DNA of 64,000 nucleotides from Leptospira montravelensis (GCF_004770045.1 NZ_RQFO01000004.1:1109501-1173500), one strand, 5' to 3'. Counted from the first letter of the stretch, positions 36,125 through 45,348 are shown. Numbers and translations are program-made. Notes: generated by a model from the sequence alone, not told the origin.

Positions 36125-36154
36125 ATTGACAAAACTTTGTCAATCTGCCATAAT
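36125..36154 (+). promoter_or_regulatory. sigma-70-type promoter with palindromic operator
   Basis: TTGACA (36126-36131), 17 bases, then CATAAT (36149-36154) is a near-consensus promoter for the following gene, with a start point expected near 36161. The -35 element lies inside a perfect palindrome, ATTGACAAAACTTTGTCAAT (36125-36144, two 9-base arms around AC), which is an apt site for a dimeric repressor. A TetR gene lies 1.8 kb downstream and is a candidate, unproven. Confidence 0.7.
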
Positions 36155-36179
36155 TTCGTTTGGTTTTTCCGGAGGTATC

Positions 36180-37928
36180 ATGGCAGACACGCTCATCAAA
36201 CAGGCACGCATTTTTGACGGTAGTACAAATCCATCTTTTGTGGGTGATGTGCGGATTAAAGACGGAAAGGTAACATCCATTTCCAAAACAGAATTAAGTC
36301 CAATGCCTGGTGAAACGGTCGTTGATGCAAAAGGTCTTTGGTTGACACCTGGTTTTATTGATTTTCACACTCACTACGATGCAGAAATTGAAATGGCCCC
36401 AGATCTCTCTGAATCGGTTCGTCATGGGATTACTACCATTTCTCTTGGTAGTTGTTCTCTCAGTTTAGCCGTTGGTGATCCTGTTGATTTAGCTGACATG
36501 TTTAGCCGCGTGGAAGCTATCCCAAGAAAGAATGTTTTATCAATCCTAGAAAGTAAAAAGAATTGGAATTCCGCAGCAGAATATAAAAAACATTTAAACA
36601 ATATGCCTCTCGGCCCGAATGTAACTTCGTTCGCAGGCCACTCCGCGATTCGAGCACATGTTATGGGACTCGAACGATCTCTAACCAAAGGGGAAGTTCC
36701 CACAAAACAAGAATTAGAGAAAATGAACCAAATTCTTGAAGAAGCTCTAGACCAAGGTTTTATGGGACTTTCTATAAATACATTGGTTTGGGACAAAATG
36801 GATGGTTCTAGATTTAGGTCCCGACCTCTACCGTCTACATTTGCCAATTGGAAAGAATACCAATACTTAAACAAAACGTTAAGGAAAAGAGGAAAGATCT
36901 TTCAAGGTGTTCCCAATGTTTCTACTAAAATAAACGTTCTGATGTTTTTAAAAGAAGCATTTGGAATATTTCGTAAACCTCTAAAAACAACAATCATCTC
37001 TTTAATGGATGTTAAATTTGATCCAGGTTTATATAAACTACTCGGAGTCATTGGTCGTATCACCAATACTATCTTTAAATCAGACTTTAGATTCCAAGCT
37101 CTCCCAGAACCTTTTGATTTGTATGCCGATGGAATGGATGTAGTTGTATTTGAAGAATTTGCAGCTGGGGCAAAAGCAAATCACATTGAAGATGAGTTGG
37201 AAAGAAAACAACTGATGAAAGATCCAAGTTACCGCTCTTGGTTCAAACGCCAATGGACTAATTGGTTTTTGCCTCGCGTATTCCATAGAAACTTTAGAGA
37301 AACAAAAATTGTAGATGCACCAGACAAATCATTAATTGGAAAATCAATTGATGATGTTGCCAAAGAAAAAGGGATTCATTCCGTTACTGCCTTTCTTGAT
37401 CTTGTGGCAGAACATGGAAACAAAGTTCGATGGTATACGGTAATGGCAAACCATAGAAAGGAACCACTACAAAAAATTATCAATTATCCAGACGTACTCA
37501 TTGGTTTTTCTGATGCCGGAGCTCATTTACGAGGAATGGCTCATTATAACTTTCCCCTTCGTATGTTAAAGTTAGTCAGAGATGCCGAACAAGAAAACAA
37601 ACCTTTTATGACTATTGAAAAAGCTGTACACCGTCTAACAGGAGAAATCGGTGATTGGTTTGGTATAGACGCAGGTTACATCAAAGAAGGCAAACGAGCT
37701 GATTTGGTTTTAATTGATCCAACCAAACTAGACGACACACTCGCACAAGACGTAGAAGCACCCATGCCTTTTATGGAAGATTTTAAACGTTGGGTTCGAC
37801 GTAACGACGATACAATTAAAAAAGTATATATCAATGGAAAACTTGCCATCGATAAAGGAAAACCTGTTACCTCTCTTGGCAAAGAAAAAGGTTACGGAAG
37901 CTTTTTAGAATCCAAAATCGGTACATAA
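36180..37928 (+). CDS. N-acyl-D-amino-acid deacylase family amidohydrolase
   Basis: 582 residues from ATG 36180, which has GGAGG 4 bases upstream. The metal site starts with DFHTHYDAEI (61-70); later GHSAIRAHVMG, and SDAGAHLRGMAHYNFPLR carries the late catalytic Asp. The C-terminal part ends with IKEGKRADLVLIDP, the amidohydrolase composite beta-sandwich. This matches COG3653 (D-aminoacylase/dihydroorotase-like). The substrate may be an N-acyl-D-amino acid, but related proteins hydrolyse other amides. A consensus promoter with a palindrome is immediately upstream. Confidence 0.82.
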   Translation: MADTLIKQARIFDGSTNPSFVGDVRIKDGKVTSISKTELSPMPGETVVDAKGLWLTPGFIDFHTHYDAEIEMAPDLSESVRHGITTISLGSCSLSLAVGDPVDLADMFSRVEAIPRKNVLSILESKKNWNSAAEYKKHLNNMPLGPNVTSFAGHSAIRAHVMGLERSLTKGEVPTKQELEKMNQILEEALDQGFMGLSINTLVWDKMDGSRFRSRPLPSTFANWKEYQYLNKTLRKRGKIFQGVPNVSTKINVLMFLKEAFGIFRKPLKTTIISLMDVKFDPGLYKLLGVIGRITNTIFKSDFRFQALPEPFDLYADGMDVVVFEEFAAGAKANHIEDELERKQLMKDPSYRSWFKRQWTNWFLPRVFHRNFRETKIVDAPDKSLIGKSIDDVAKEKGIHSVTAFLDLVAEHGNKVRWYTVMANHRKEPLQKIINYPDVLIGFSDAGAHLRGMAHYNFPLRMLKLVRDAEQENKPFMTIEKAVHRLTGEIGDWFGIDAGYIKEGKRADLVLIDPTKLDDTLAQDVEAPMPFMEDFKRWVRRNDDTIKKVYINGKLAIDKGKPVTSLGKEKGYGSFLESKIGT

Positions 37929-37947
37929 AATAGTTTAAGGTTAAAGA

Positions 37948-37981
37948 TGGGATCGTTTGGGTGTTTGCTCAGGTGATCCCA
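37948..37981. other. inverted repeat between convergent genes
   Basis: TGGGATC (37948-37954) and GATCCCA (37975-37981) pair around a 20-base loop in the 94-base gap between the amidohydrolase and the convergent TetR gene. No clear T-run follows on either strand, so a bidirectional terminator is possible but weak. Confidence 0.3.
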
Positions 37982-38022
37982 AGGAAAAAATGGAAAACAA
38001 AAAGTAAAATACTCCCTATTTT

Positions 38023-38589
38023 TTAATTTTTTACGATGCGTTCTGCGGATGCGATCATTTGTGATTTCATCCGTTCGATAACTTTTCGATCTTTAGTCAA
38101 CGCATACAATCTAAGTCCACCTAGATAGCTCATATACAATTCATAACTGAGTGATTTAACAAGGTCTGATTTTAAATTGGGGGCAAACTTCAAAATGCAG
38201 GTTTCCACTGTTTCCAGTACATGCTGAACTGCTTTATTTCGGTAACTATCAAACTGGCCCAAATGGGAAATTTCACCAGAAAAAAGAGCGATAGGACAAT
38301 CCTTTCGGGAAGTGTTCCTTTGGTTTCTGACAATAAAATTAACCCATTTTTCAATGAAGTCAGACATATTATTGGCTTTCCCCAAAACCTTTAGCATAAC
38401 AATTCTTTGTTGTTCGGATAAATAATTTAAGTATTCAAATCCTATATCATCTTTGGATTTAAAATGGTCGTATAAAGTTTTTTTGTAAGCGCCAGCCTTA
38501 TCTAAAATTTCAGCAATCCCTGTGGCCTGAAATCCTTTTTCACGAAACAAAGCAAAGGAACTTTCTAAAATTTTTTGTTTGGGTTTCAA
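38023..38589 (-). CDS. TetR/AcrR-family transcriptional regulator
   Basis: 188 residues. The N-terminal TetR helix-turn-helix is clear (KILESSFALFREKGFQATGIAEI then AGAYKKTLYDHFKSKDDI). The helical C-terminal ligand domain contains a Cys (CPIALFSGEISHL) typical of the YcdC/AefR-like C-terminal domain with an LmrA/YxaF-like Gly-rich signature. Ligand unknown. It lies between a convergent amidohydrolase gene, whose promoter contains a palindrome, and a phosphatase gene. Confidence 0.87.
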   Translation of the reverse strand: MKPKQKILESSFALFREKGFQATGIAEILDKAGAYKKTLYDHFKSKDDIGFEYLNYLSEQQRIVMLKVLGKANNMSDFIEKWVNFIVRNQRNTSRKDCPIALFSGEISHLGQFDSYRNKAVQHVLETVETCILKFAPNLKSDLVKSLSYELYMSYLGGLRLYALTKDRKVIERMKSQMIASAERIVKN

Positions 38590-38631
38590 TTTGGAAATTC
38601 TCCTTCTGTGATTTGTTTTATTAAAAGAACT

Positions 38632-39690
38632 TTAATTAGAATCATTTTTATCATATTTAAGAACTACATTTCCAATTTTGTCTTTAATCTCTGCTCGCCA
38701 AACCAATTTTCCTTCCTTGATTTGAATCCTAAGGGCACCATAATTTTCTTCTAAAAAAGCAGGTGAGAGTTTAAATTTAGAATCGTATTCTAAGGTAAGA
38801 AACGGCAGTGGAAAATTGAGCGAACTTGAGGTAACTTCAATAAACTTTTTTTGGTCCAAAAAGGGATATTCGTATATTTCTGCAATATGCCGATCCCCAG
38901 AAAGAATCACAAGTTCGGATGTATTGGCAGAACTTAAAAGCTGAAATAACTTTTCCCTATCCTTCGGGAAGTTTCCCCATTTTTCAAACGGTTGTTCGGT
39001 GGGAATGACTTGGATTCCAGATACAAAAACAAGAAAGTCCGATGGTTTTTCTAATTCTTCTGAAAGCCATTTCCACTGCTCTTCTCCAAGTAGAGTGGCA
39101 TCTGGATCCTCATTGGGACGATAGTGCCTTTTCCCTGTAAAAAGAGACCAAAAGGAAGGTTTTAACTCAGAACGAAAAAATCGAGTGTCAGGGATCACTA
39201 TATGGATTTTTTTCTTTTTGAATTCGATCCTATAAGAATGAAAAATCCCTTTCCCGTCCTTAGTTCCCAAACGTCGGCCTTTCGGCATAAGAGATCCAAC
39301 TTGGGAGATAAAAACTTCACGACTCTTTTCTTTATCAACATATTCGCCACCACTATCATTGATTCCATAATCATGGTCATCCCAAGTGGCAAGGATCTGG
39401 GAGCTTTTACGAATTTTTTTCCATTGAGGTCTTGATAACTGTTTTTGGTAAGCAGGGATTTTTTCTTTTGCCATTAAAGAATCTGCATAGATATTATCAC
39501 CTAACAGAAGGATCAAATCAAAGGATTCTTTTTCCCATTGGTTTAAAATTGGGCTTTCTTTGTCTTGGTGCAGACAAGAACCAAATCCAATCCTTAAACT
39601 TTCAGATTCTTTTCCGAATATTGGAGTTTGGAGGAGGAATAAACAAAAGAACAAAGAAAAAAACAAATCAAAATAGGAAATTGGTTTCAT
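38632..39690 (-). CDS. exported PhoD-like metallophosphatase
   Basis: About 352 residues. A signal peptide (hydrophobic FDLFFSLFFCLFLLQ) is followed by the PhoD/DUF7800-type catalytic domain: RIGFGSCLHQ, LLLGDNIYAD, TWDDHDYGIND and VILSGDRHIAEIY, which are the metal ligands of alkaline-phosphatase-D-like enzymes. It probably acts in the periplasm on phosphodiesters or phosphomonoesters. ATG 39690 is chosen; GTG 39699 is also in frame. No phosphate-regulation site is evident. Confidence 0.85.
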   Translation of the reverse strand: MKPISYFDLFFSLFFCLFLLQTPIFGKESESLRIGFGSCLHQDKESPILNQWEKESFDLILLLGDNIYADSLMAKEKIPAYQKQLSRPQWKKIRKSSQILATWDDHDYGINDSGGEYVDKEKSREVFISQVGSLMPKGRRLGTKDGKGIFHSYRIEFKKKKIHIVIPDTRFFRSELKPSFWSLFTGKRHYRPNEDPDATLLGEEQWKWLSEELEKPSDFLVFVSGIQVIPTEQPFEKWGNFPKDREKLFQLLSSANTSELVILSGDRHIAEIYEYPFLDQKKFIEVTSSSLNFPLPFLTLEYDSKFKLSPAFLEENYGALRIQIKEGKLVWRAEIKDKIGNVVLKYDKNDSN

Positions 39691-39764
39691 GAGGTTCACA
39701 AAAATAGAGAAAACTTTTGCCTAAATTTTTATGAATTTTTCCCTTCTCGTCAATCGGAAATCGG

Positions 39765-40304
39765 TTAACGGCGTCCTGGATAAAAAGGATAAATTCGATA
39801 AGGATTTCTTGAGTAATATAACATTTCCTCTCTCCCAAAAAAATCGCGTTTGTAATACAAGGGTGAAAACCGGGAGAGCCCACGACTCTGCGAATAACTG
39901 GTAAAAAATGCAATGCTTTGGTAGTATTCCTGATTTACTTGTAACTGGTATCCATAACCTGCAATGTACCAGTCCACGGGAAAAGAATCTCCAGCCACTT
40001 CGACTTCCGTCTCACGATACAAATCTCTACCCGACCTGCGGTCTCCAATGTCACAAGGTTCCATCCTACTGGGAACCGGCCCTTCCATCAAAACCAAACA
40101 TTCCGAATTGTATCCATATTTCTCTGCATAAGCAGAAAGTTGGTGTGGCCTGTATTGTGATGTTTTGTAGAAGCCGTTAAAATATGTTTTTTTATCTACC
40201 GAAGTACATTCCAGAAACGACCCAAGTAAGATCAAAAGAAAGGTTACCTGAAAAGCACTCCCAAGACTACCTAGAAAAAACATGGAACCACTAAAATATC
40301 TCAT
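39765..40304 (-). CDS. hypothetical exported protein, possible lipoprotein
   Basis: 179 residues. A hydrophobic N-terminus (FQVTFLLILLGSFLEC) with a Cys at about 33 could be a spirochaetal lipobox, though Glu at -1 is unusual. The mature part is Tyr-rich, with many Tyr/Phe/Arg residues (YKTSQYRPHQLSAYAEKYGY, RNPYRIYPFYPGRR at the end). No domain recognised. It lies 65 bases upstream of the phosphatase on the same strand and may be cotranscribed. Confidence 0.55.
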   Translation of the reverse strand: MRYFSGSMFFLGSLGSAFQVTFLLILLGSFLECTSVDKKTYFNGFYKTSQYRPHQLSAYAEKYGYNSECLVLMEGPVPSRMEPCDIGDRRSGRDLYRETEVEVAGDSFPVDWYIAGYGYQLQVNQEYYQSIAFFTSYSQSRGLSRFSPLYYKRDFFGREEMLYYSRNPYRIYPFYPGRR

Positions 40305-40429
40305 GGAGACAGTTTAGTCACAAACTAACAAGAATGCGATGGTAGATTCCCGCAATTGCGGAAACTACCTAAAGCAAAAGGAAACTTTCTAAATTTTGTA
40401 ATCGAAAAGAATCCTTGAACAACATGACT

Positions 40430-40960
40430 TCATAGTTTTCGAAGGTTGAGACGATAGGCTGTAATATTCGAATTCACGGCCCTACCTTGGCATTGGTAAT
40501 CGGAAGGGTTTACGAGTCCCGTCGATTGAATACTATAAGTTTTTCCCGATTCCAAGCTGACTTCTTTTGGACCCGAAGCCGAAGAAACAAATAACTCCGT
40601 AGCCCCTTCTTTTAGCGACACATGGAAATCAAAACGACTAGAATTACAATTGGCAGAGGTAAGTGTTTGTTTTCCCGATGTGGCAGTCACTTCATAAGTC
40701 CCGGTGGTTTGCACAGTCAGGGAACCACTCACAGACTGAACACTACATATCGATAGAGATCCATTCACCTGAAATGCGGTGTTTGCATTTTCATTTGTCA
40801 GAAATTGACAACTTGGTGTGGTTAAAATAGAAAGGACAACCGCATCCGAAAGAGCATTTCCTGTGAGTTTTGTGCCAGGGATGAGCCCCTCTTCTTTTTG
40901 GTTCGAACAACTCCAGAAAACGAAGGAGAGGATGGGAAAACAAAGTAAATATCTTAACAT
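40430..40960 (-). CDS. lipoprotein, function unknown
   Basis: 176 residues with a lipoprotein signal (LRYLLCFPILSFVFWSC, Cys at about 18) and mature sequence SNQKEEGLIPGT. The rest is Ser/Thr/Gly-rich and predicted beta, with paired Cys residues that could form disulphides. It probably faces the cell surface or periplasm. Codon usage looks like its neighbours. No homologous family is recognised. Confidence 0.65.
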   Translation of the reverse strand: MLRYLLCFPILSFVFWSCSNQKEEGLIPGTKLTGNALSDAVVLSILTTPSCQFLTNENANTAFQVNGSLSICSVQSVSGSLTVQTTGTYEVTATSGKQTLTSANCNSSRFDFHVSLKEGATELFVSSASGPKEVSLESGKTYSIQSTGLVNPSDYQCQGRAVNSNITAYRLNLRKL

Positions 40961-41024
40961 AGAAAATCCTTATGATTGTTACTGTAGTAGGTATCTATTT
41001 CTTTACTTTGGTTTTCTTTTTTAA

Positions 41025-41155
41025 AAAAATGGGGCGCCTCGCCATCTTTCGTTAGATGCTCCTCCCACCACTCCTTTGCGACCGCGCTTTACGCTACAAT
41101 CTTTCTTGCAAAAGCAAGAAAGGATTTCCGCTGCAATCGCTGGCGTAGGTCTTTT
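41025..41155. repeat. GC-rich structured intergenic element (type C)
   Basis: A block of unusual composition between two lipoprotein genes. It contains a perfect hairpin, CTTTCTTGC-AAAA-GCAAGAAAG (41101-41122), flanked by GCGACCGC and GCAATCGC-like segments, and a GGCG/CGCC hairpin near 41033. It shares vocabulary (TGGGGCG, CTCCTCC, GCGACCGC) with the repeat copies at 55.97 and 61.76 kb but is not collinear with them. Only one copy of this type is in the window, so calling it a repeat is an inference. Confidence 0.4.
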
Positions 41156-42041
41156 ATTCTGAAAAACCGCATTTTGAATCCATCAAACAACTTAACAAAC
41201 TTTTAAAACAACCAGAGCGATTGTTACAAACATGAGGAGAGGGACCAAAACAAGTAGAAGTCTCTGCAATCGGTCTGCAAGTCCGGTTGAATTTCTCTTC
41301 CCCGGAAACGACAATCATTGTTAGGTAAGATTCAATTTTTAGATTCTGATTAGCTTTGACTCTTGCTATCATTTGAAACGACCGTATTTCATTTCCCGTA
41401 GTTTCTAAAGGAATACCAAATATTTCGCCTGTTTCTGCATTCATCTGAATTCCTTTTGGCAAAGGAGGATTCGATATAAATTCTAGAGTCCCCATTGTTT
41501 GTAAGACCACTAAAGAATTTTCAGCAAACTGGGGTATAAAAGGTTGGATGCCTACACCCAGTTCATAGAAAAGCGGTAGCACTGAATTACGATAATTGCC
41601 GAGACAAGGTATCGAAATTTTACTGTTTGTTTCGTTGTTACCAGATGAAAGGATAAATAAATGAGAACTTGGGCAAAAGACAACAGAAACTATGATTTTT
41701 GATTCACTAACTGACGTAAGTTTTATAAATTTAAAAATTTCACCACCAAATAACTGCTCCTTAGTAACAGAATTTAGATTTTTTCCTTCAATGGTAAAAC
41801 TAGAATCTTCAAAAACAATCTGGGGCGAAATGGATGTCACTTCGAAGGCATCAGAAGATCCTAAATCCGATTCCTCCGCAGTTTTTTTCAAATCTAAAAA
41901 GGAAGAATCAAAACTTAAAATTCCAACAAACAAAGATTTGTTGGAATTTTTGTCCTTAGGAGCACAACCTACTAAAAAAAAAGAAACAATGTTGATCAAA
42001 CCAAGAACCGTTTGAAAAAACAAAAATTTTCTGATTCGCAT
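41154..42041 (-). CDS. lipoprotein with putative-Ig (He_PIG) domain
   Basis: 295 residues. The signal ends in the lipobox LVGC (Cys about 26). The mature protein has IPT/TIG-like beta sequence (TSISPQIVFEDSSFTIEGKN, about 70-90) and a He_PIG motif (LPKGIQMNAETGEIFGIP, about 200-217), both common in surface-exposed proteins. The C-terminus is Cys-rich (eight Cys in the last 45 residues). Likely surface lipoprotein; adhesion is a guess only. Its stop abuts a structured intergenic element. Confidence 0.7.
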   Translation of the reverse strand: MRIRKFLFFQTVLGLINIVSFFLVGCAPKDKNSNKSLFVGILSFDSSFLDLKKTAEESDLGSSDAFEVTSISPQIVFEDSSFTIEGKNLNSVTKEQLFGGEIFKFIKLTSVSESKIIVSVVFCPSSHLFILSSGNNETNSKISIPCLGNYRNSVLPLFYELGVGIQPFIPQFAENSLVVLQTMGTLEFISNPPLPKGIQMNAETGEIFGIPLETTGNEIRSFQMIARVKANQNLKIESYLTMIVVSGEEKFNRTCRPIAETSTCFGPSPHVCNNRSGCFKSLLSCLMDSKCGFSE

Positions 42042-42113
42042 TCCTGCCGCCTCTACTAGAGAGGTGGGTCAGAAATAATTTGGTTGGTAAAAAAAATTTT
42101 TAGTCTTAGCGGA

Positions 42114-43136
42114 TTATTCGCAAGATGCGGTCATAATTCGGCTCGCTACCGAACCTGAAACGGCAACGAACTTATTATCCGCATACACAATCGATTTCCA
42201 ACCCACTTGTTCTGGTGCGGCTTGTGCTTTCCAGTTGATTCCATCTTGTGAAATCATAATCCGATTTGTTCCCGATTGTGAAAGTGCTACATATATACCT
42301 TTTGCATAAGTTACGGAAACCCATTGATTCCCTTCTGTTGCAGTACGAGCCGTCCAAGTAATTCCATCAGGAGATGTCATCACCCGATTGTTTCCATCGT
42401 AAGCAACTGCGACATATAGACCGTTTCCATAAGTTACGGAAGTCCATTGATTCCCTTCTGTTGCAGTACGAGCCGTCCAAGTAATTCCATCAGGAGACGT
42501 CATCACCCGATTGTTTCCATTGCTAGCGACTGCGACAAATTGACTGTTTGCGTAAACTACCGAAACCCATTGGTTTGCTTCTGGAGGTGTTCTAGAAGTC
42601 CAAGTGATTCCATCTGCGGAAGTCATCACAGGGTCGGTATTGCCATAAGCTACAGCGACAAAAATTCCATTACCATAAGCAACAGACTGCCAACTGCGAG
42701 GTAATGCTGCAGTTCGCGCTGTCCAATTGACTCCATCGGGGGAGGTGACCACTCGGCTGGTTCCAGCCGCAGATACTCCAACAAAAAGCCCATTTCCATA
42801 AGTGATGCCTTGAAACTGATTTGCCTCAGGGAAAGTACGCGCAGTCCATGTGATTCCATCTGGGGAGGTCATTCCAGCTCCAGCAATAGAAATCGCAGCG
42901 AAAAGTCCGTTTCCATATGTTACGCCTGTCCAATTATTAGTATTGGGTGATGTTCGAAGGGTCCAATTCAGTGTTTTATTTTGACAACTTAGGTCTTCGG
43001 AACTACCGTTTGCCAAAGCTAAAGCCCCGAGGAGTAATAAAGAATTGGAGTCATTTTTCTCCGATTTAGGAATACAACCTATTGTAAAAAAAATATACAA
43101 ACTGCACAAAAGAACGGAAACATAGAATTTACTCAT
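42114..43136 (-). CDS. lipoprotein with seven propeller-like repeats
   Basis: About 340 residues from ATG 43136. The signal peptide ends at FTIGC. The mature part has seven repeats of about 41 residues, each with a pattern W-x-S-V-x-Y-G-N-G-x-F-V-A-V followed by MTSPDGITWTART, which suggests a seven-bladed beta-propeller of the kind found in sialidase- and BNR-like proteins. No catalytic motif seen. Two central repeats are nearly identical at DNA level. Upstream ATGs at 43169 and 43217 are possible but add a non-signal N-terminus. Confidence 0.72.
   Translation of the reverse strand: MSKFYVSVLLCSLYIFFTIGCIPKSEKNDSNSLLLLGALALANGSSEDLSCQNKTLNWTLRTSPNTNNWTGVTYGNGLFAAISIAGAGMTSPDGITWTARTFPEANQFQGITYGNGLFVGVSAAGTSRVVTSPDGVNWTARTAALPRSWQSVAYGNGIFVAVAYGNTDPVMTSADGITWTSRTPPEANQWVSVVYANSQFVAVASNGNNRVMTSPDGITWTARTATEGNQWTSVTYGNGLYVAVAYDGNNRVMTSPDGITWTARTATEGNQWVSVTYAKGIYVALSQSGTNRIMISQDGINWKAQAAPEQVGWKSIVYADNKFVAVSGSVASRIMTASCE
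42311..42556 (-). repeat. tandem 123-bp duplication in the propeller gene
   Basis: Two units of 123 bp (42311-42433 and 42434-42556) encode 41-residue repeats. Their first 86 or so bases differ at only three positions, whereas the other five repeats have diverged far more. This points to a recent duplication or gene conversion within the propeller. Confidence 0.65.
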
Positions 43137-43332
43137 TTTAGAATACCAAAAATAAAATTTAACACTCATCATTCGAATGGGCGATGCCAGTGTCAAATCG
43201 CATTTTACATTTAACAATAATTAGCAAAATGGATCATGAATTTTGGTTATTTTGTAATTTAACAGTGATTTGTATTGAATTTTGCTACAGAAGTTTGCAA
43301 AACGCCAAACTCCTGTTCCGTTTTGGTTCGAA

Positions 43333-44445
43333 TCATTCAGACTGAATGAACTTTTTCCACCAACGTTCCATTAGGTTGGGTTCACGAATCTTCACAATTT
43401 GCCCAAATTTAGGTGTTAGGAGGTCAATTTTATAAATCTCAGCTTGTTTTTCTAAGGATTCGGCCGGCTCATACCAACTGTGTAAAGACAAATTAAACAT
43501 CCCCCAGTGGACGGGAACAAGTCGTTTGCCCTTCAAATCCAAATGAGCTTTGGCAGTTTGTTCCGGCAATACATGGACTGCTTCCCACATAGGATTATAT
43601 TGTCCGTTTTCAATAAAGGTAAGGTCAAAGGGCCCAAACTTTTCCCCTATTTCTTTAAAATGAACGTCATACCCAGAGTCACCGCTAAAATAAAACCTTT
43701 CATTTTCCCCAAGGATGGTCCAGGAAGACCATAAAGTTTTATTTCCATTCATCCCTCTCCTCCCCGAAAAATGTTGGGCCGGTGTACAAACAATTTTTAG
43801 TTTTCCCAAATCCAAAGTCTGCCACCAATCTAACTCTGTTAGCCGGTCCTCAGAAACTCCCCATTCCTTTAAATGAGAAGTCACACCGAGTGGTGTGATG
43901 AACTTAGTATTGGTAACTTTAAAAAATTCAATGGTCTGCATATCCAAATGGTCGTAATGGTCATGAGAAATAATAATATAATCAATCGGTGGTAATTCTT
44001 CTAACTTGACTACAGCATCCTGAAACCGTTTTACCATAAAACTAAAAGGTGCGGCCGATTCAGAAAACACCGGATCAAAAAACAGGAGTTTTCCTTCGAT
44101 ATTCACAAGAAAAGTGGAATGTCCAAACCATATAAATTTTATTTTTTCGTCTGGTTTTAAAAACTCAGCGAAGTCAGGTTTTTCTTCTGGTAACTTCCCA
44201 TCGGGTTTTTGGTGTTTATCCCCACCAAACATAAATTTAAAAAATAGAGAAAAGAAGTTTTGGTTCTCTCGCATTTTCTCTAAAACATCGGGTCTGCGAT
44301 TTACAAATTGTTCGCGTGTTTGGTCATAATGTGTGGATGTTTTTATTTTTTCAAGGTGGGAACCTTCCGGGTCTTTTCCGAAAGCTTTGCATTGAACAAT
44401 GGTAAGGGTAAAAAACAATAAAAGATAAAATGATACAATTCGCAA
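43333..44445 (-). CDS. metallo-beta-lactamase-fold lipoprotein, NAPE-PLD/UlaG-like
   Basis: 370 residues. The N-terminus IVSFYLLLFFTLTIVQC suggests a lipoprotein (Cys about 19). The hydrolase motifs are WFGHSTFLVNIEGK, FDPVFSESAAP, HDHYDHLDMQT (HxHxDH), FSGDSGYDVHF, and a late VPVHWGMFNL. This is the NAPE-phospholipase D-type arrangement, with a binuclear zinc site intact. Substrate unknown; a phospholipid is plausible for an envelope enzyme. Confidence 0.82.
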   Translation of the reverse strand: MRIVSFYLLLFFTLTIVQCKAFGKDPEGSHLEKIKTSTHYDQTREQFVNRRPDVLEKMRENQNFFSLFFKFMFGGDKHQKPDGKLPEEKPDFAEFLKPDEKIKFIWFGHSTFLVNIEGKLLFFDPVFSESAAPFSFMVKRFQDAVVKLEELPPIDYIIISHDHYDHLDMQTIEFFKVTNTKFITPLGVTSHLKEWGVSEDRLTELDWWQTLDLGKLKIVCTPAQHFSGRRGMNGNKTLWSSWTILGENERFYFSGDSGYDVHFKEIGEKFGPFDLTFIENGQYNPMWEAVHVLPEQTAKAHLDLKGKRLVPVHWGMFNLSLHSWYEPAESLEKQAEIYKIDLLTPKFGQIVKIREPNLMERWWKKFIQSE

Positions 44446-44655
44446 ATACTTCTCTCCAGTTTAGAAATCTGAGTTTAGACTCCTCACCCAGATCAAAAAG
44501 TTAATTCGATATCTATGATTTTTCGAAAGTTTTTAGTTTTTCTTAGGCCTTAGTTTACTAAATCTCTATTTTTACATTCCAAAATTTGATTGTTTTTTTG
44601 CGATTCTTATATCAAGTAGGACAATTCAATAAATATAGGGAATCTAATAATTTCT

Positions 44656-45348
44656 ATGAAACAGCAAATCATTGTTATATCTATTTTACTTACCTCAACT
44701 TTTACCTCACTTCTCCCTTGCGAACCGTTTGATCCTGTATTTTTAAAACCAGTTGATACTTCTAGAGAAGATAAAGATTTTTTCTCCTTCAAACAAAAGT
44801 TAGAAAAATCAGTAAAAGAAAAGGATGTGAAATTTATTGAATCCATAATTGATCCACAAATTTCCTTTGATTTTTCAGAAGATGGTATGGGTAAAGGAAA
44901 GTTTCTAAAATATTGGAAACTAGATAAAAACCCCAAAAATTCCGATTTTTGGAACGTTTTATCGCAAACCATTAACCTTGGTTTTACTTATAAAGACAAT
45001 ATTTGGTCAGCACCGTTTTTATTTAATCTCACACCAGAATCCATTGACTCTTATAGTTTCTCACTCATCACTGGAAACACCGTTAACATCAGAAACAAAC
45101 CTTCCAAACAAGGTGCCATACTAACGCAACTTAGCTGGGAATTCGTTAAAAATGAATATGATGAAACCAATGCAGAAACAAAGACAAACCCAAACGAACC
45201 ATGTAATTGGAAAAAAGTTTGTATTTCTGATGGCCAAGTGGGCTATATTTGCGAACAGTATTTACGAAGCCCAATGGACCACCGAGTTGGGTTTTCGAAG
45301 AAAAACAAAAATTGGATGATGATTTTTTTTGTTACAGGTGGGGACTAA
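44656..45348 (+). CDS. exported SH3-domain (SH3b) protein
   Basis: 230 residues with a signal peptide (IIVISILLTSTFTSLLPC; Cys about 22, so possibly a lipoprotein). The C-terminal half contains a bacterial SH3 motif (SLITGNTVNIRNKPSKQGAI) followed by a Trp/Tyr-rich strand set (GQVGYICEQYLRSP). Such domains bind cell-wall peptides. The only plus-strand gene of this area; its neighbours are convergent or divergent lipoproteins. Confidence 0.7.
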   Translation: MKQQIIVISILLTSTFTSLLPCEPFDPVFLKPVDTSREDKDFFSFKQKLEKSVKEKDVKFIESIIDPQISFDFSEDGMGKGKFLKYWKLDKNPKNSDFWNVLSQTINLGFTYKDNIWSAPFLFNLTPESIDSYSFSLITGNTVNIRNKPSKQGAILTQLSWEFVKNEYDETNAETKTNPNEPCNWKKVCISDGQVGYICEQYLRSPMDHRVGFSKKNKNWMMIFFVTGGD

